A stretch of DNA of 64,000 nucleotides from Paenibacillus oceani (GCF_014705615.1 NZ_JACXJA010000017.1:62001-126000); one strand, 5' to 3'. Positions 18,471 to 25,846 are shown, counted from the stretch's first letter. Notes: a model not told the origin generated them from the sequence alone. A program made the numbers and translations.

Positions 18471-19553
18471 TTGAATATGAAGTTGAATACGAATATGAAT
18501 CGTTTGGGCTGGACGGCTGAAAGAGAACGGCAGTTTCGGGAGACCGCGCAGCCTGGAGACGGATTTGGCCGAGTCGCGCTGGAGCATACCCATATGTACC
18601 GGATCTACACGGAACGGGGAGATATGCTGGCGGAGGTGGCGGGCAAGCTGAGACACCAGGCGCAGGGGCGCGGCGATTACCCGGCTGTAGGCGACTGGGT
18701 GACAGTCCGGTACCGTGAAGCGGACAACAGGGCGATCATCCATTCGATCCTGCCGCGGACGAGCAAATTTTCGCGGAAGCTGGCCGGCTTCGTGACAGAT
18801 GAGCAGATCGTGGCGGCTAACGTCGATACGGTTTTTCTGGTTGCTGCGCTGAACCAGGATTTTAACGTAAGGCGGCTGGAGAGGTATCTGATTCTGGCTT
18901 GGGAGAGCGGAGCGAATCCGGTCATCGTGCTGACGAAGGCGGACCTGTGCGGTGAAGACGAGAGGCGTGGGAAGGCGGCGGAGGCGGAGCACGTCGCGAT
19001 GGGCGTGCCGATCTATACGATCAGCGCAGCCGAAGGGGAAGGGCTGGACAGACTCGCGCCGTATTTTGGCGAAGGGCAGACGGTCGCTCTTCTCGGGTCG
19101 TCAGGCGCAGGGAAGTCGACGCTCGTCAACGCCTTGTATGGCGAAGCGGTCATGAACGTGAGGGAGATCCGCGAGGATGACGACAAGGGGCGTCATACGA
19201 CGACGCACCGCGAGCTCGTGCCGCTGCCGGGCGGCGGCGTGCTGATCGACACGCCGGGCATGCGCGAGCTGCAGCTGTGGCATGCGGACGAGGGGCTCGG
19301 CCACGGGTTCCGCGACGTCGAGGAGCTCACGGCGGCGTGCCGCTTCGACGACTGCAGCCATGGCAACGAGCCGGGCTGCGCGGTGAAGGAAGCGCTCCGC
19401 AGCGGCGCGCTGCCAGAGGGCCGCTACGACAGCTACTTGAAGCTGCAGCGGGAGCTTGCCTATTTGGCCCGCAAGGAGGACAAGGCGCTGCAACTGAAGG
19501 AGAAGAAGCGCTGGAAGAAGCTCCACACGGACATGCGGAAGCATCATTCGTGA
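18471..19553 (+). CDS. rsgA: Ribosome small-subunit-dependent GTPase A
   Basis: A circularly permuted GTPase of 360 residues that assists maturation of the 30S subunit. The G motifs occur in the permuted order G4 (LTKADL, about residue 156), G1 (GSSGAGKSTLVNALYG, about 210) and G3 (DTPGM, about 262). An N-terminal OB-fold (residues about 40-110) precedes them, and a zinc motif follows (CRFDDCSHGNEPGC, pattern C-x4-C-x-H-x5-C). The TTG start is placed 8 bases after GGGAGG; ATG 18477 is the alternative. At 360 residues it is longer than the roughly 295-residue YloQ form, so it may be a second paralogue. It stands alone. Confidence 0.93.
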   Translation: MNMKLNTNMNRLGWTAERERQFRETAQPGDGFGRVALEHTHMYRIYTERGDMLAEVAGKLRHQAQGRGDYPAVGDWVTVRYREADNRAIIHSILPRTSKFSRKLAGFVTDEQIVAANVDTVFLVAALNQDFNVRRLERYLILAWESGANPVIVLTKADLCGEDERRGKAAEAEHVAMGVPIYTISAAEGEGLDRLAPYFGEGQTVALLGSSGAGKSTLVNALYGEAVMNVREIREDDDKGRHTTTHRELVPLPGGGVLIDTPGMRELQLWHADEGLGHGFRDVEELTAACRFDDCSHGNEPGCAVKEALRSGALPEGRYDSYLKLQRELAYLARKEDKALQLKEKKRWKKLHTDMRKHHS

Positions 19554-19585
19554 TGGGCGGTGATGGACAGCGATGAACGGTAATG

Positions 19586-19719
19586 GAAATAAGAGGAGGG
19601 AAACGTTCTCTATTTCCACAAACGTGCTCGCAATCGGCAAAATAGCAGTCCCAAACCGCTCTTAAACAAACTAGAGCTACGCCTCGGGGCGGCATCGAGC
19701 GGTCCAATCGGCAGGGTTG
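19586..19719. repeat. 134-bp dispersed repeat, copy 1
   Basis: This stretch recurs at 19856-19987 with only a few differences. It begins with an inverted repeat (GAAATAAGAG...CTCTATTTC, a hairpin of about 10 bp), then runs through CACAAACGTGCTCGCAATC and ends in CAATCGGCAGGGTT. Neither strand holds a plausible gene. A shortened inverted copy of its middle part lies in the spacer near 19802-19830 (GACTGCTATTTGCGAGCA). Confidence 0.85.
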
Positions 19720-19855
19720 GCAGTGTGCAGTTCAACTATCGGCATAAGAGCGATCTGAAGCTCTTATTGTTGGCATTTGCAGGGTTGGCGGAGGAATAGG
19801 AGCTTTTGGAGACTGCTATTTGCGAGCAAACCGCCGGTTCTTCCGGTAAGTGCCC

Positions 19856-19987
19856 GAAATAAGAGGGGGAAACGTCCTCTATTTCCACAAACGTGCTCGC
19901 AATCGGCAAAATAGCAGTCCCAAACCGCTCTTAAACAAACTAGAGCTACGCCTCGGGGCGGCATCGAGCGGTCCAATCGGCAGGGTT
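19856..19987. repeat. 134-bp dispersed repeat, copy 2
   Basis: It is nearly identical to copy 1 and in the same orientation, 270 bases further on. The terminal hairpin is kept by matching changes: GAGG on one arm faces CCTC on the other, where copy 1 has GAG and CTC. Such compensation hints that the folded form is maintained. Confidence 0.85.
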
Positions 19988-20115
19988 AGAGTCGGCAGTC
20001 CGACTATCGTCAGTTGGAATCGGCTGCAGGCACTCGGCAGTGTACAGTCGGCAGTCCGGGACTCGGCTGTGAATAGTCGGCAGTCCGGCACTCGATTATG
20101 AACAGTCGGCTATCG
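19988..20115. repeat. Degenerate short tandem repeats built on a TCGGCAGTCCG-like unit
   Basis: GTCGGCAGTCC or close variants recur at least four times, alternating with TGTGAATAG, TATGAACAG and CACTCG segments, directly after repeat copy 2. No open frame in the tract looks coding. It fills the space between the repeat pair and the minus-strand gene ending at 20159. Confidence 0.65.
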
Positions 20116-20158
20116 GCCGTGAACGTCAGCTGCGACCCCTCAAGAGTGCAGCTTAGCC

Positions 20159-20824
20159 TCATACAAATAGCAGTTTTCCGGTTTCGGTCAGCACGTAGGA
20201 GCGTATTCGAACGCTGCCGCCTGCGGAGCGAACAATGTTTTTGTTTTGGAGCCGATGCAGCCATCGGCGCGCATTCTCCGGGCGGATGCCAAGGTGAGCG
20301 GCCACGTGTGCCGGGGTAATCGGCTCCAGCCTTCCCGCCGCAAGCCGGACGATGTCCAGCTCGCGTCCGAGCAGCGGTACAACCGGTTCGTGCTCTCCGA
20401 ACCATCTGCCCAACATTTGCAGGATGACTTGCTGGCAGCGCCTTTGCTTATTCATCATATCGTCGTAAGAGAAACGGATGATTTTCCAGCCGTCCAGCAC
20501 CAACTGATTTTGGCGCATCAGATTATCGCCGAATCGGGTACGGTCAACGTCCCGCAGATGCGGCCCGTAACCGTCGATCTCGATGGCGATCCTGTAGGGC
20601 GGACGGATATAGGCGAAGTCGATATACCGCGAGCCGTCCTGAAAATCTTTGACTTCATACTCCGGATGAAGTGCGCGGAATTGCCCGACTGCTGGCCACC
20701 ATACCTGTTCCAAAAACAGCTTCTCCGCATGCCCATGACCTTCCTGCAGCCTGCGCCGCCTTTCACTGGATCGGCTCTCTACGTGTTCCTCGATCCATAA
20801 ATCATAAGATTTGCTAAATTCCAT
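20159..20824 (-). CDS. Putative PD-(D/E)XK nuclease-like protein with C-terminal helix-turn-helix
   Basis: About 221 residues. ATG 20824 follows AGGAGG by 10 bases. The N-terminal two-thirds resembles DUF559/Vsr-like endonuclease folds: DGSRYIDFAYI then IAIEIDGYGPHLRD supplies the Asp...Glu-x-Asp pattern, and DNLMRQNQLVLDGWKIIRFSY matches the conserved tail of that fold. Residues about 160-200 (PAHVAAHLGIRPENARRWLHRL) look like a helix-turn-helix. Whether it cleaves DNA is unknown, since a canonical Lys after the Glu is not visible. It has no partner genes, and its leader contains a terminator-like hairpin. Confidence 0.7.
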   Translation of the reverse strand: MEFSKSYDLWIEEHVESRSSERRRRLQEGHGHAEKLFLEQVWWPAVGQFRALHPEYEVKDFQDGSRYIDFAYIRPPYRIAIEIDGYGPHLRDVDRTRFGDNLMRQNQLVLDGWKIIRFSYDDMMNKQRRCQQVILQMLGRWFGEHEPVVPLLGRELDIVRLAAGRLEPITPAHVAAHLGIRPENARRWLHRLQNKNIVRSAGGSVRIRSYVLTETGKLLFV

Positions 20825-20840
20825 CCCTATCGTTCCTCCT

Positions 20841-20880
20841 AAATAAAAATAACCGCCTTCTCCCGGATGGGAAAAGACGG
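20841..20880 (-). terminator. Terminator-like hairpin in the leader of the nuclease-like gene
   Basis: On the minus strand CCGTCTTTTCCC-ATCC-GGGAGAAGGCGG forms a 12-bp stem (two G-U pairs) followed by TTATTTTTATTT. The ribosome binding site of the gene starting at 20824 comes directly after. No minus-strand gene lies upstream that would need terminating, so it may be an attenuator. Confidence 0.6.
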
Positions 20881-21155
20881 TGTGCTTCACTCGTCGTTAC
20901 TGGAAATATAACGGATACATTTGGTGGAACTAAATGAAACGGAAACGCCGTAGTAGGGCCACCCCCTTCGACATCCATCTATCCGAGCAGAGGGTTACCT
21001 GTCCTGTTTATTTGTTTGTTTGTTCATTTGATGATTGTTAGGCGCGATCAGCTTTCGAATGACGAAAATAAAAACTCGTGAAACCATAAGTATTATTTTA
21101 CCAGCGAATCCAATCGAAGTCCAGCTGATCTATCAAGCCAAGGCAGGTGCGTCTC
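20881..21155. other. Intergenic region without recognised content
   Basis: The stretch between the nuclease-like gene and the DUF3977 gene is T-rich near 21007-21035 and carries no open frame with a ribosome binding site. I see no hairpin followed by T residues on the plus strand. Confidence 0.35.
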
Positions 21156-21398
21156 ATGAAGCAGTTTGTAGAGTTCGGCATCGGAAACCGGTGGCTGGTA
21201 CGCACGGAATTTGAGCAGGAAGACGGCACCGAGTATGAACGGCGAGGCATCCACTGGCCCCGCACGGTGATTTCCCTGTACGTTCGTATATGGGTCGGCA
21301 GGAGCGTATTCATTCTGGATACGTCTGAGGGTGTCCGGCTTGACCGGAAACCGCGGAAAACATTCAAGCTTATAATCGGAATCCAGGGGACGGCCTAA
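21156..21398 (+). CDS. DUF3977 family protein
   Basis: A small protein of 80 residues. The pattern KQFVEFGIGN-WLVRTEFE-EDGTEYE, then LYVRIWVGRSVFILDT and a KTFKLIIGI end, matches what I know of the DUF3977 family of Bacilli. The function is unknown. ATG 21156 has a weak AGGCAGG site; a GTG start at 21147 is possible. It is a single gene. Family assignment rests on recognition without a search. Confidence 0.75.
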   Translation: MKQFVEFGIGNRWLVRTEFEQEDGTEYERRGIHWPRTVISLYVRIWVGRSVFILDTSEGVRLDRKPRKTFKLIIGIQGTA

Positions 21399-21554
21399 GG
21401 AGGAGCGGATGGAACAGGACTGTTTCGACCGTGGCATATTGGGGTATAGATGTAGGATGTACTGCAATCGGTTGTGATGTTTCTCACAGTGTACGGACAT
21501 GACGAGTGGTACGCTGGAGTAAGAACGATCTATCCAACAAAAGAGGTGCTTTTT

Positions 21555-22001
21555 ATGCCATTTCAACATGTACTGGTCGCATATGACGGATCGGAGCAAG
21601 CCCAGTCGGCGCTCTTGCGCGCAAAGGAGCTCGTTCGCAGCATACCGGGCTCGCGGCTTACGATCGCCCATGTATTCCATTATCCGAACCTGGTCGTAGG
21701 TGAAGCGATGATCGCCGCGCCGGTGCGCATGGAGCTGGACGAGTTGTCCGACTCGGAGAGAACGCTGGACGAAGCCAAGGAACTGGCGACGGATTTGCCG
21801 AATGCGGCGACTGCGCTGCTTCAAGGAGATCCGGCGCGCGCCCTGCTCGATTACGCCGAAGAGCTGCAAGCGGATCTGATCGTAATCGGCAGCAGAGGGC
21901 TCAGCACGCTGAAGGAGCTGTTCCTCGGCAGTGTCAGCCATTATGTGGTGCAGCATGCGAAAGTCCCCGTTCTTGTCATCAAAAATCCGGACGACCTGTA
22001 A
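21555..22001 (+). CDS. Universal stress protein, UspA family
   Basis: A single-domain UspA protein of 148 residues. It has the N-terminal VLVAYDGSEQAQSAL and the C-terminal nucleotide-binding loop GSRGLSTLKELFLGSVS (G-2x-G-9x-G-S pattern), so it is probably of the ATP-binding type. AAAGAGGTG precedes ATG 21555 by about 8 bases. These cytoplasmic proteins accumulate under stress or starvation. No operon partner. Confidence 0.93.
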   Translation: MPFQHVLVAYDGSEQAQSALLRAKELVRSIPGSRLTIAHVFHYPNLVVGEAMIAAPVRMELDELSDSERTLDEAKELATDLPNAATALLQGDPARALLDYAEELQADLIVIGSRGLSTLKELFLGSVSHYVVQHAKVPVLVIKNPDDL

Positions 22002-22185
22002 GTGGAGTGCCACAAACCGGTATTGATAAAAAGTTACGTTCGCCGGGACATCTGTACAGTCCGTTACCCGCCCCTCCTCATATTGTAGATCGTGTGGTTC
22101 ATTCATCCCGACTGTCAATCGGGCAGCCTGGCCGGTTGCAACGGATGTCGGCCGCACAATCATGAAATATCGAGGAGGACTGACC

Positions 22186-22308
22186 ATGGGATACGTTGGC
22201 GGTGCAGGATGCGGTTGCGGTCCGGGAGTTGGAGGCTTGTTTACTTCGACAGGCGTAATTCTGGTACTGTTCATCTTGCTTGTTATCGTCAGCCGGGCTT
22301 GGATCTAA
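22186..22308 (+). CDS. YjcZ-type small sporulation membrane peptide
   Basis: A 40-residue peptide. A Gly/Cys-rich head (MGYVGGAGCGCGPGVGG) is followed by a single hydrophobic helix (GVILVLFILLVIVSRAW). That is the layout of the YjcZ family of tiny sporulation or spore-associated proteins in Bacillales. An ideal AGGAGG lies 7 bases before ATG 22186 and a terminator follows 19 bases after the stop, which supports a real gene. A CATATTGTA sequence at 22079-22087 resembles a sporulation sigma factor -10, but no fitting -35 is visible. Confidence 0.8.
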   Translation: MGYVGGAGCGCGPGVGGLFTSTGVILVLFILLVIVSRAWI

Positions 22309-22327
22309 GGGCTGATCAGCAAGCCGG

Positions 22328-22360
22328 GGAATCGGGTTAACGCCCGATTCCTTTCTTTTT
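22328..22360 (+). terminator. Rho-independent terminator after the YjcZ-type gene
   Basis: A stem of 9 bp (GGAATCGGG / CCCGATTCC) with a six-base loop, followed by TTTCTTTTT. Confidence 0.88.
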
Positions 22361-22487
22361 GGAGAGGAACGTGTCCGTTTTTTAGCGGACTGAATCATCT
22401 GGCTCCCAGGAAAAACTCATTTTGCGCAAGGGAATTCATCGCGAAAAAGGATAAAAATAGTAACCATATGGAATATACCGGGAATAG

Positions 22488-22516
22488 TTGTCGAAAAAAA
22501 GAAGAAAATTGTAAAT
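22488..22516 (+). promoter_or_regulatory. Candidate sigma-A promoter for the riboswitch-controlled gene
   Basis: TTGTCG at 22488-22493 and GTAAAT (overlapping TAAATAAT) at 22511 are separated by 17 bases. Transcription from here would begin about 110 bases before the aptamer. Between it and the riboswitch there is an AAAGGAGG immediately abutting an ATG, too tight for a start. Confidence 0.5.
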
Positions 22517-22629
22517 AATCGGGGCGTTTTTCCCGGAAATAGGTACAAAGGAGGATGCGAAGAAGGGGCTTCTCCCCTATTCTAAGAAGGAAGACGCGAT
22601 ACATACCATACCTAACTTCGATTACCTCC

Positions 22630-22748
22630 CGACAAACGGCAAACCCGGCTAAAGCCGGCGACGCAAAGCTAGAGGGGCTAAAGCAGCAGATCGGAATCGA
22701 CCTTGCCAAGCCAGCCAGCTGCCGAACGATTTGGATCGGAGTTTTTTT
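22630..22748 (+). promoter_or_regulatory. Cyclic di-GMP-I (GEMM) riboswitch with expression-platform terminator
   Basis: The aptamer core is clear: GGCAAACC (22638-22645), hairpin CCGGC-TAAA-GCCGG (22645-22658), the near-invariant GACGCAAAGC (22660-22669), a receptor-like GGGGCTAAAGC, a second arm, and closing GCTGCCG. The closing GCCG (22721-22724) pairs with CGGC at 22637-22640 in the aptamer. The same bases can start a CCGA...TCGG hairpin before seven T residues (22742-22748). Ligand binding should therefore prevent termination, an ON switch. That regulatory direction is inference from the overlap. Confidence 0.88.
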
Positions 22749-22927
22749 GTAATATAGGAAGTTGTGCCAAGCAATTTCTTATGGATAACGGGAGCTTCCA
22801 AAGGAACAGCGATGGGCTACGAAGCAGGTCTGCGCTTTTGGGGGATTTTTTTGTATGCCAGGGGTCGGGGAACGGGAGCAGGACCAGTATCGGCTCTTCA
22901 TCACTTGGGCGAAGGAGCTGAATCATT

Positions 22928-23221
22928 ATGGAGGAAAGGCACGCATCGGCGGAGCAAGGGTATTACCTGAAGATGGGGAACGACTTTGTCGGCATGTATC
23001 GTTCGGAGGAAGGGCCGAAGCTTTTTTTTAACCGGGACAAGTACCGGCTGAACGATTCGAAGTGGGATGTGGAGCTCGTCGTCGGGCGGCACAACAATCT
23101 GTTTATTTTTTATTGGCAGGGCGAGAGGAAGATTTCGTTCCGGTTCAGCAAAAATTTGGATCGGGTCATTCAATTGTACCGGCTGCTTCAAGAATATTTG
23201 GCCGCTCCACGGACGGTATAG
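22928..23221 (+). CDS. Hypothetical small protein behind the c-di-GMP riboswitch
   Basis: A 97-residue protein that I do not recognise. It is rich in aromatic and charged residues (LFFNRDKYRL, NNLFIFYWQGERKISFRF) and ends in an amphipathic helix (DRVIQLYRLLQEYL). It has no signal peptide or membrane helix, so it is probably cytoplasmic. ATG 22928 follows AAGGAG at good spacing. It is followed by a strong terminator and preceded by the c-di-GMP riboswitch, so it is probably its only target. Between riboswitch and gene lie 179 bases. There an overlapping open frame begins at ATG 22855 (REQDQYRLFITWAKELNHYG) that could be an upstream short gene. Confidence 0.7.
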   Translation: MEERHASAEQGYYLKMGNDFVGMYRSEEGPKLFFNRDKYRLNDSKWDVELVVGRHNNLFIFYWQGERKISFRFSKNLDRVIQLYRLLQEYLAAPRTV

Positions 23222-23262
23222 GAGCGGATCTTCCGCGGTCGGCCGTGACGGCCGGACCGTAC

Positions 23263-23322
23263 ACGGGATAAAGCAGCTTTCGTGCCGTGCGTGGTGCGAG
23301 AGCTCTTTATCCCGTTTTTTTT
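23263..23322 (+). terminator. Strong rho-independent terminator
   Basis: A perfect 11-bp stem (ACGGGATAAAG / CTTTATCCCGT) encloses a loop with a smaller nested hairpin and is followed by eight T residues. It ends the riboswitch-controlled transcript. The rest of 23323-23545 shows no gene or clear signal. Confidence 0.93.
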
Positions 23323-23545
23323 CCGCCGCCGCCAGCGCCCGGGTTATGCTTTCCGCCGCCGGAACAAGCAGTCAGGGTAGGTCCGTAAGCGGTCTCCTGC
23401 CTTGACTGGCGGCACATCGTGCATACCGACTCATTTATGAGGTGCAAATCATACCGGGGTATTGGATTAGGAGTCCGGTTTTCGCAGCTTATGCATGTGA
23501 GGCTTCTCATTGCCGGTTTCGACAGAGAGTCGGTATCCGGTGCGA

Positions 23546-24319
23546 TCAGCGTTTGTTATACAGCGGATAATCGGTTTCCGAGGGCACGTCGATCGCGACG
23601 AGTCGCAGAGCTTCACCTGCCGCTGCTCTCACAATGGCTGAGCCGCTCGTCCCGCCTGCGTCCAATACGGCGAAATCTTTGGAATGCAGCTCCGACGGTT
23701 CGTCATCGGCCGAACCGAGAGATCCGGTGCCGAGAATCGCCAGAACCGCCATCGAACGTCCCGCCGCCAGCTCCAGCACATATTCGCCGCCCGCCTGTAT
23801 TGTAATATCCCGCATATGCGCATCCACCTTCAGCGCTACCGGCGATTGCCCGCCGATGACTTCTTTGACGGTGACACCCTCGTGTTCTTGAATCGGGAAC
23901 TGCTCGTGCTCGAATTGGCGATAGGTCGGCTGATCGTAACGTGTTTGGCGAAGGTCGGGCTCGAACCAGATCTGAAATCCTTCCATATCCGGTCCGACAA
24001 AACGTTCCTCGTGGGAGACGCCCGATCCCGTCTGCATCACTTGCGCTCCGCCGGCCCCTATCGTGCTCTTGGTGCCCAGCGAGTCTCCGTGCACAGCCTT
24101 GCCTTGGATCACATAGGTGACAATCTCGAAGGCCTGATGCGGATGCGGGGGAATATAGCCATCCTTGGGCGTAAACGCCCACGCCCAGTAGAAGAGAGGA
24201 CCGACACGTTTCACGGCACCGCCTTCACCGGGAAATCCGATCGGCTTCTGCTCGATAATTTTACCTCCGTCAAACGCTCCCGTTCCTTGCTGAGCGGGTG
24301 AAAAACGTTGAATATTCAT
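23546..24319 (-). CDS. Pirin family bicupin protein
   Basis: A 257-residue bicupin. The N-terminal cupin carries the metal-binding set HPHQAFEIVTYVIQG (two His near residues 58-60) and SGVSHEERF (His and Glu near 102-104). GPDMEGFQIWFEPD is a pirin signature. Bacterial pirins of this type can have quercetinase activity; the substrate here is unknown. ATG 24319 lies behind GGAGG. It is downstream of the nitroreductase/marR pair on the same strand. An ATCTTAATTT box before it is shared with the nitroreductase promoter, which suggests common control by the MarR protein. Confidence 0.92.
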   Translation of the reverse strand: MNIQRFSPAQQGTGAFDGGKIIEQKPIGFPGEGGAVKRVGPLFYWAWAFTPKDGYIPPHPHQAFEIVTYVIQGKAVHGDSLGTKSTIGAGGAQVMQTGSGVSHEERFVGPDMEGFQIWFEPDLRQTRYDQPTYRQFEHEQFPIQEHEGVTVKEVIGGQSPVALKVDAHMRDITIQAGGEYVLELAAGRSMAVLAILGTGSLGSADDEPSELHSKDFAVLDAGGTSGSAIVRAAAGEALRLVAIDVPSETDYPLYNKR

Positions 24320-24404
24320 AGCGAATCAGCCTCCATACCTAGAATAATGGCACATACACAACACACTTCAACAAAGACGGATAGGAAATCATCTATCAAT
24401 AAAA

Positions 24405-24420
24405 ATCTTAATTTTAAGTT
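24405..24420. promoter_or_regulatory. Candidate MarR operator before the pirin gene
   Basis: ATCTTAATTTTAAGTT matches, over its first ten bases, the palindromic box ATCTTAATTTAAAGAT at 25831-25846 before the nitroreductase. It lies about 85 bases upstream of the pirin start. Confidence 0.5.
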
Positions 24421-24430
24421 AAAATGGTGC

Positions 24431-24488
24431 AAAAAAATAGTATGCCGCAAGTATCTAGCAACTGCGCTGCGTACATGACGCTTGCGGC
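24431..24488 (-). terminator. Terminator of the nitroreductase-marR transcript
   Basis: On the minus strand GCCGCAAG...CTTGCGGC encloses a loop of about 29 bases and is followed, after a short gap, by a run of seven T residues. It lies about 140 bases after the marR stop. The remainder of 24489-24626 shows nothing definite. Confidence 0.7.
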
Positions 24489-24626
24489 TGGGAGGAGTAA
24501 CGCCGGAACGGATTTCGGGAATCGGATCATGCAGGAGACCGAAGCGGTCCGCATGGCTAGCCGACCGCCGTTGTTACCCCGGACGGTTGTCTGACCGCGG
24601 GTCTGTCGGTCTGCCTAGCAGGACGC

Positions 24627-25070
24627 TCACTTGAAGCTTTGTTCTGCGGTCAGGCCCAGCTTTTTGAGCAGCTCGGATGCCAGCTTTTGTTCTTCCGGCG
24701 TCAACCCGGAAACAGCTTCCTCAATTGCTTTCGTATGCTCCGGAAACGCGTTCTCCATAAACGCTTTTCCTTTCTCGGTAATCTCCGCGTAATAGACCCG
24801 TCTGTCTTCCGCACAGGCTACCCGTTCGGCGAGTTCCTTCTTCTCCAGCTTGTCGACAACGTAGGTAATGTTGCCGCTCGTCATCAATACTTTGCCGCCA
24901 ATCTGCTGCAACGGCTGGCGCCCCTTATGATACAACAGCTCCAGAACGCCGAATTCGGTCCGGTTCAAGCCGTGCCTCCGGATGTCCCGGTCGGCATGCG
25001 CGTTTACCCATTGGCATGCTCTGGACAAGACGACGTACATCTGCAGCGATTCGTTTCTCGGTGGAGTCAT
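24627..25070 (-). CDS. MarR-family transcriptional regulator
   Basis: A winged-helix regulator of 147 residues: GLNRTEFGVLELLYHKGRQP, recognition helix LMTSGNITYVVDKLEKKELA, and the wing with the DRR signature (AEDRRVYYAEITEKG). ATG 25070 follows AAAGGAGG. It lies 76 bases downstream of the nitroreductase on the same strand. The pairing recalls MhqR-type control of quinone-responsive nitroreductase genes in Bacillus. It probably represses the nitroreductase and perhaps the pirin gene. Confidence 0.92.
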   Translation of the reverse strand: MTPPRNESLQMYVVLSRACQWVNAHADRDIRRHGLNRTEFGVLELLYHKGRQPLQQIGGKVLMTSGNITYVVDKLEKKELAERVACAEDRRVYYAEITEKGKAFMENAFPEHTKAIEEAVSGLTPEEQKLASELLKKLGLTAEQSFK

Positions 25071-25146
25071 ATCCCTCCGGCCTCCTTTCGCGGTATATTC
25101 GTCGCTTACGTTCCTAGCAGACTCATTATACCACCAGCGGATCGTG

Positions 25147-25794
25147 TTAGGAATGCGAGTCTGCCGGCCCGAACGTCTCGTAGCGGACGAATTCCCCGAC
25201 CGGTTTCCGGTAGCCCCGCGGCCTTTGGGACGAAGGATCCTCCTTGCCGATTGTGATCATCATGGCAGGAAACAAAGTATCCGGTATGTTCAAAATATCG
25301 CTTACCGTATCCGGATCGAATCCGATCATCGGGCACGTGTCCCAGCCTTTGTCCTTCGCGGCCAGCATGAACAGCATCGCCGACAAGCTTGCGCTGCGGA
25401 CGGCTTCTTCTCTCATGAAGGAGTCGCCCCGCTGCTCGTAGAAGGAAATGGTCGATTCCACGGTGCTGTCGTACTCGCGCTGATCGATTACGCCAAGGTG
25501 CAGCAGTCCCTCGTTGATAGGACCGGCATTCAGATGGGCGCGCGTATCTCCGAGCACGACCAGAACAGCGGAGGCCGTATGAACTTTATATTGCTTATTT
25601 GCCGCTTCACATATTCGTTCCTTCCTCGCCGGGTCCCGAACGACGATGTAACTCGTATGCTGCAGATTGAACGCGGACGGGGCGAACTTGACGAGAGCGA
25701 ACAGCTCTTCCAGCTCTTTGTCAGGCAACTCGATGCCCGGAATGAATTTGTTCGCCGATCTTCTTGATTTGACCAATGCAGGGAAATCGCTCAT
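25147..25794 (-). CDS. Nitroreductase family protein
   Basis: A 215-residue FMN-dependent oxidoreductase. It has the N-terminal SRRSANKF phosphate-binding segment, FAPSAFNLQHTSYIVV, DTCPMIGFD and the closing GKEDPSSQRPRGYRKP typical of the family, close to the MhqN/YdfN group. Such enzymes reduce nitro-aromatics or quinones with NAD(P)H. ATG 25794 follows GAGGAG. It is the first gene of a pair with the MarR regulator. Confidence 0.92.
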   Translation of the reverse strand: MSDFPALVKSRRSANKFIPGIELPDKELEELFALVKFAPSAFNLQHTSYIVVRDPARKERICEAANKQYKVHTASAVLVVLGDTRAHLNAGPINEGLLHLGVIDQREYDSTVESTISFYEQRGDSFMREEAVRSASLSAMLFMLAAKDKGWDTCPMIGFDPDTVSDILNIPDTLFPAMMITIGKEDPSSQRPRGYRKPVGEFVRYETFGPADSHS

Positions 25795-25830
25795 ATGAAC
25801 CGCTCCTCGTTACAAATATCATGTTTAAGA

Positions 25831-25846
25831 ATCTTAATTTAAAGAT
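25831..25846. promoter_or_regulatory. Palindromic candidate MarR operator before the nitroreductase gene
   Basis: ATCTTAATTTAAAGAT is an AT-rich near-palindrome 37-52 bases upstream of the start codon, in the core promoter region. The same half-site occurs before the pirin gene at 24405. Confidence 0.55.

Noticed and set aside
19764-20101. Short frames in the repeat region, two of them encoding the same peptide on the minus strand
   Set aside because: The shared peptide is simply the translation of the duplicated non-coding element; neither copy has a ribosome binding site.
19586-20115. Possible CRISPR array
   Set aside because: Only two long repeats are present and the short units are imperfect and unevenly spaced, with no regular spacers and no cas genes nearby.
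21093-22274. Minus-strand open frame of 393 codons
   Set aside because: It runs antisense through the DUF3977 and universal stress protein genes, has no ribosome binding site, and its composition is that of a shadow frame.
22555-22752. 65-codon frame over the riboswitch, with AAAGGAGG before its ATG
   Set aside because: The purine-rich site abuts the ATG with no spacer, and the frame runs through the conserved aptamer and terminator, which explain the sequence better.
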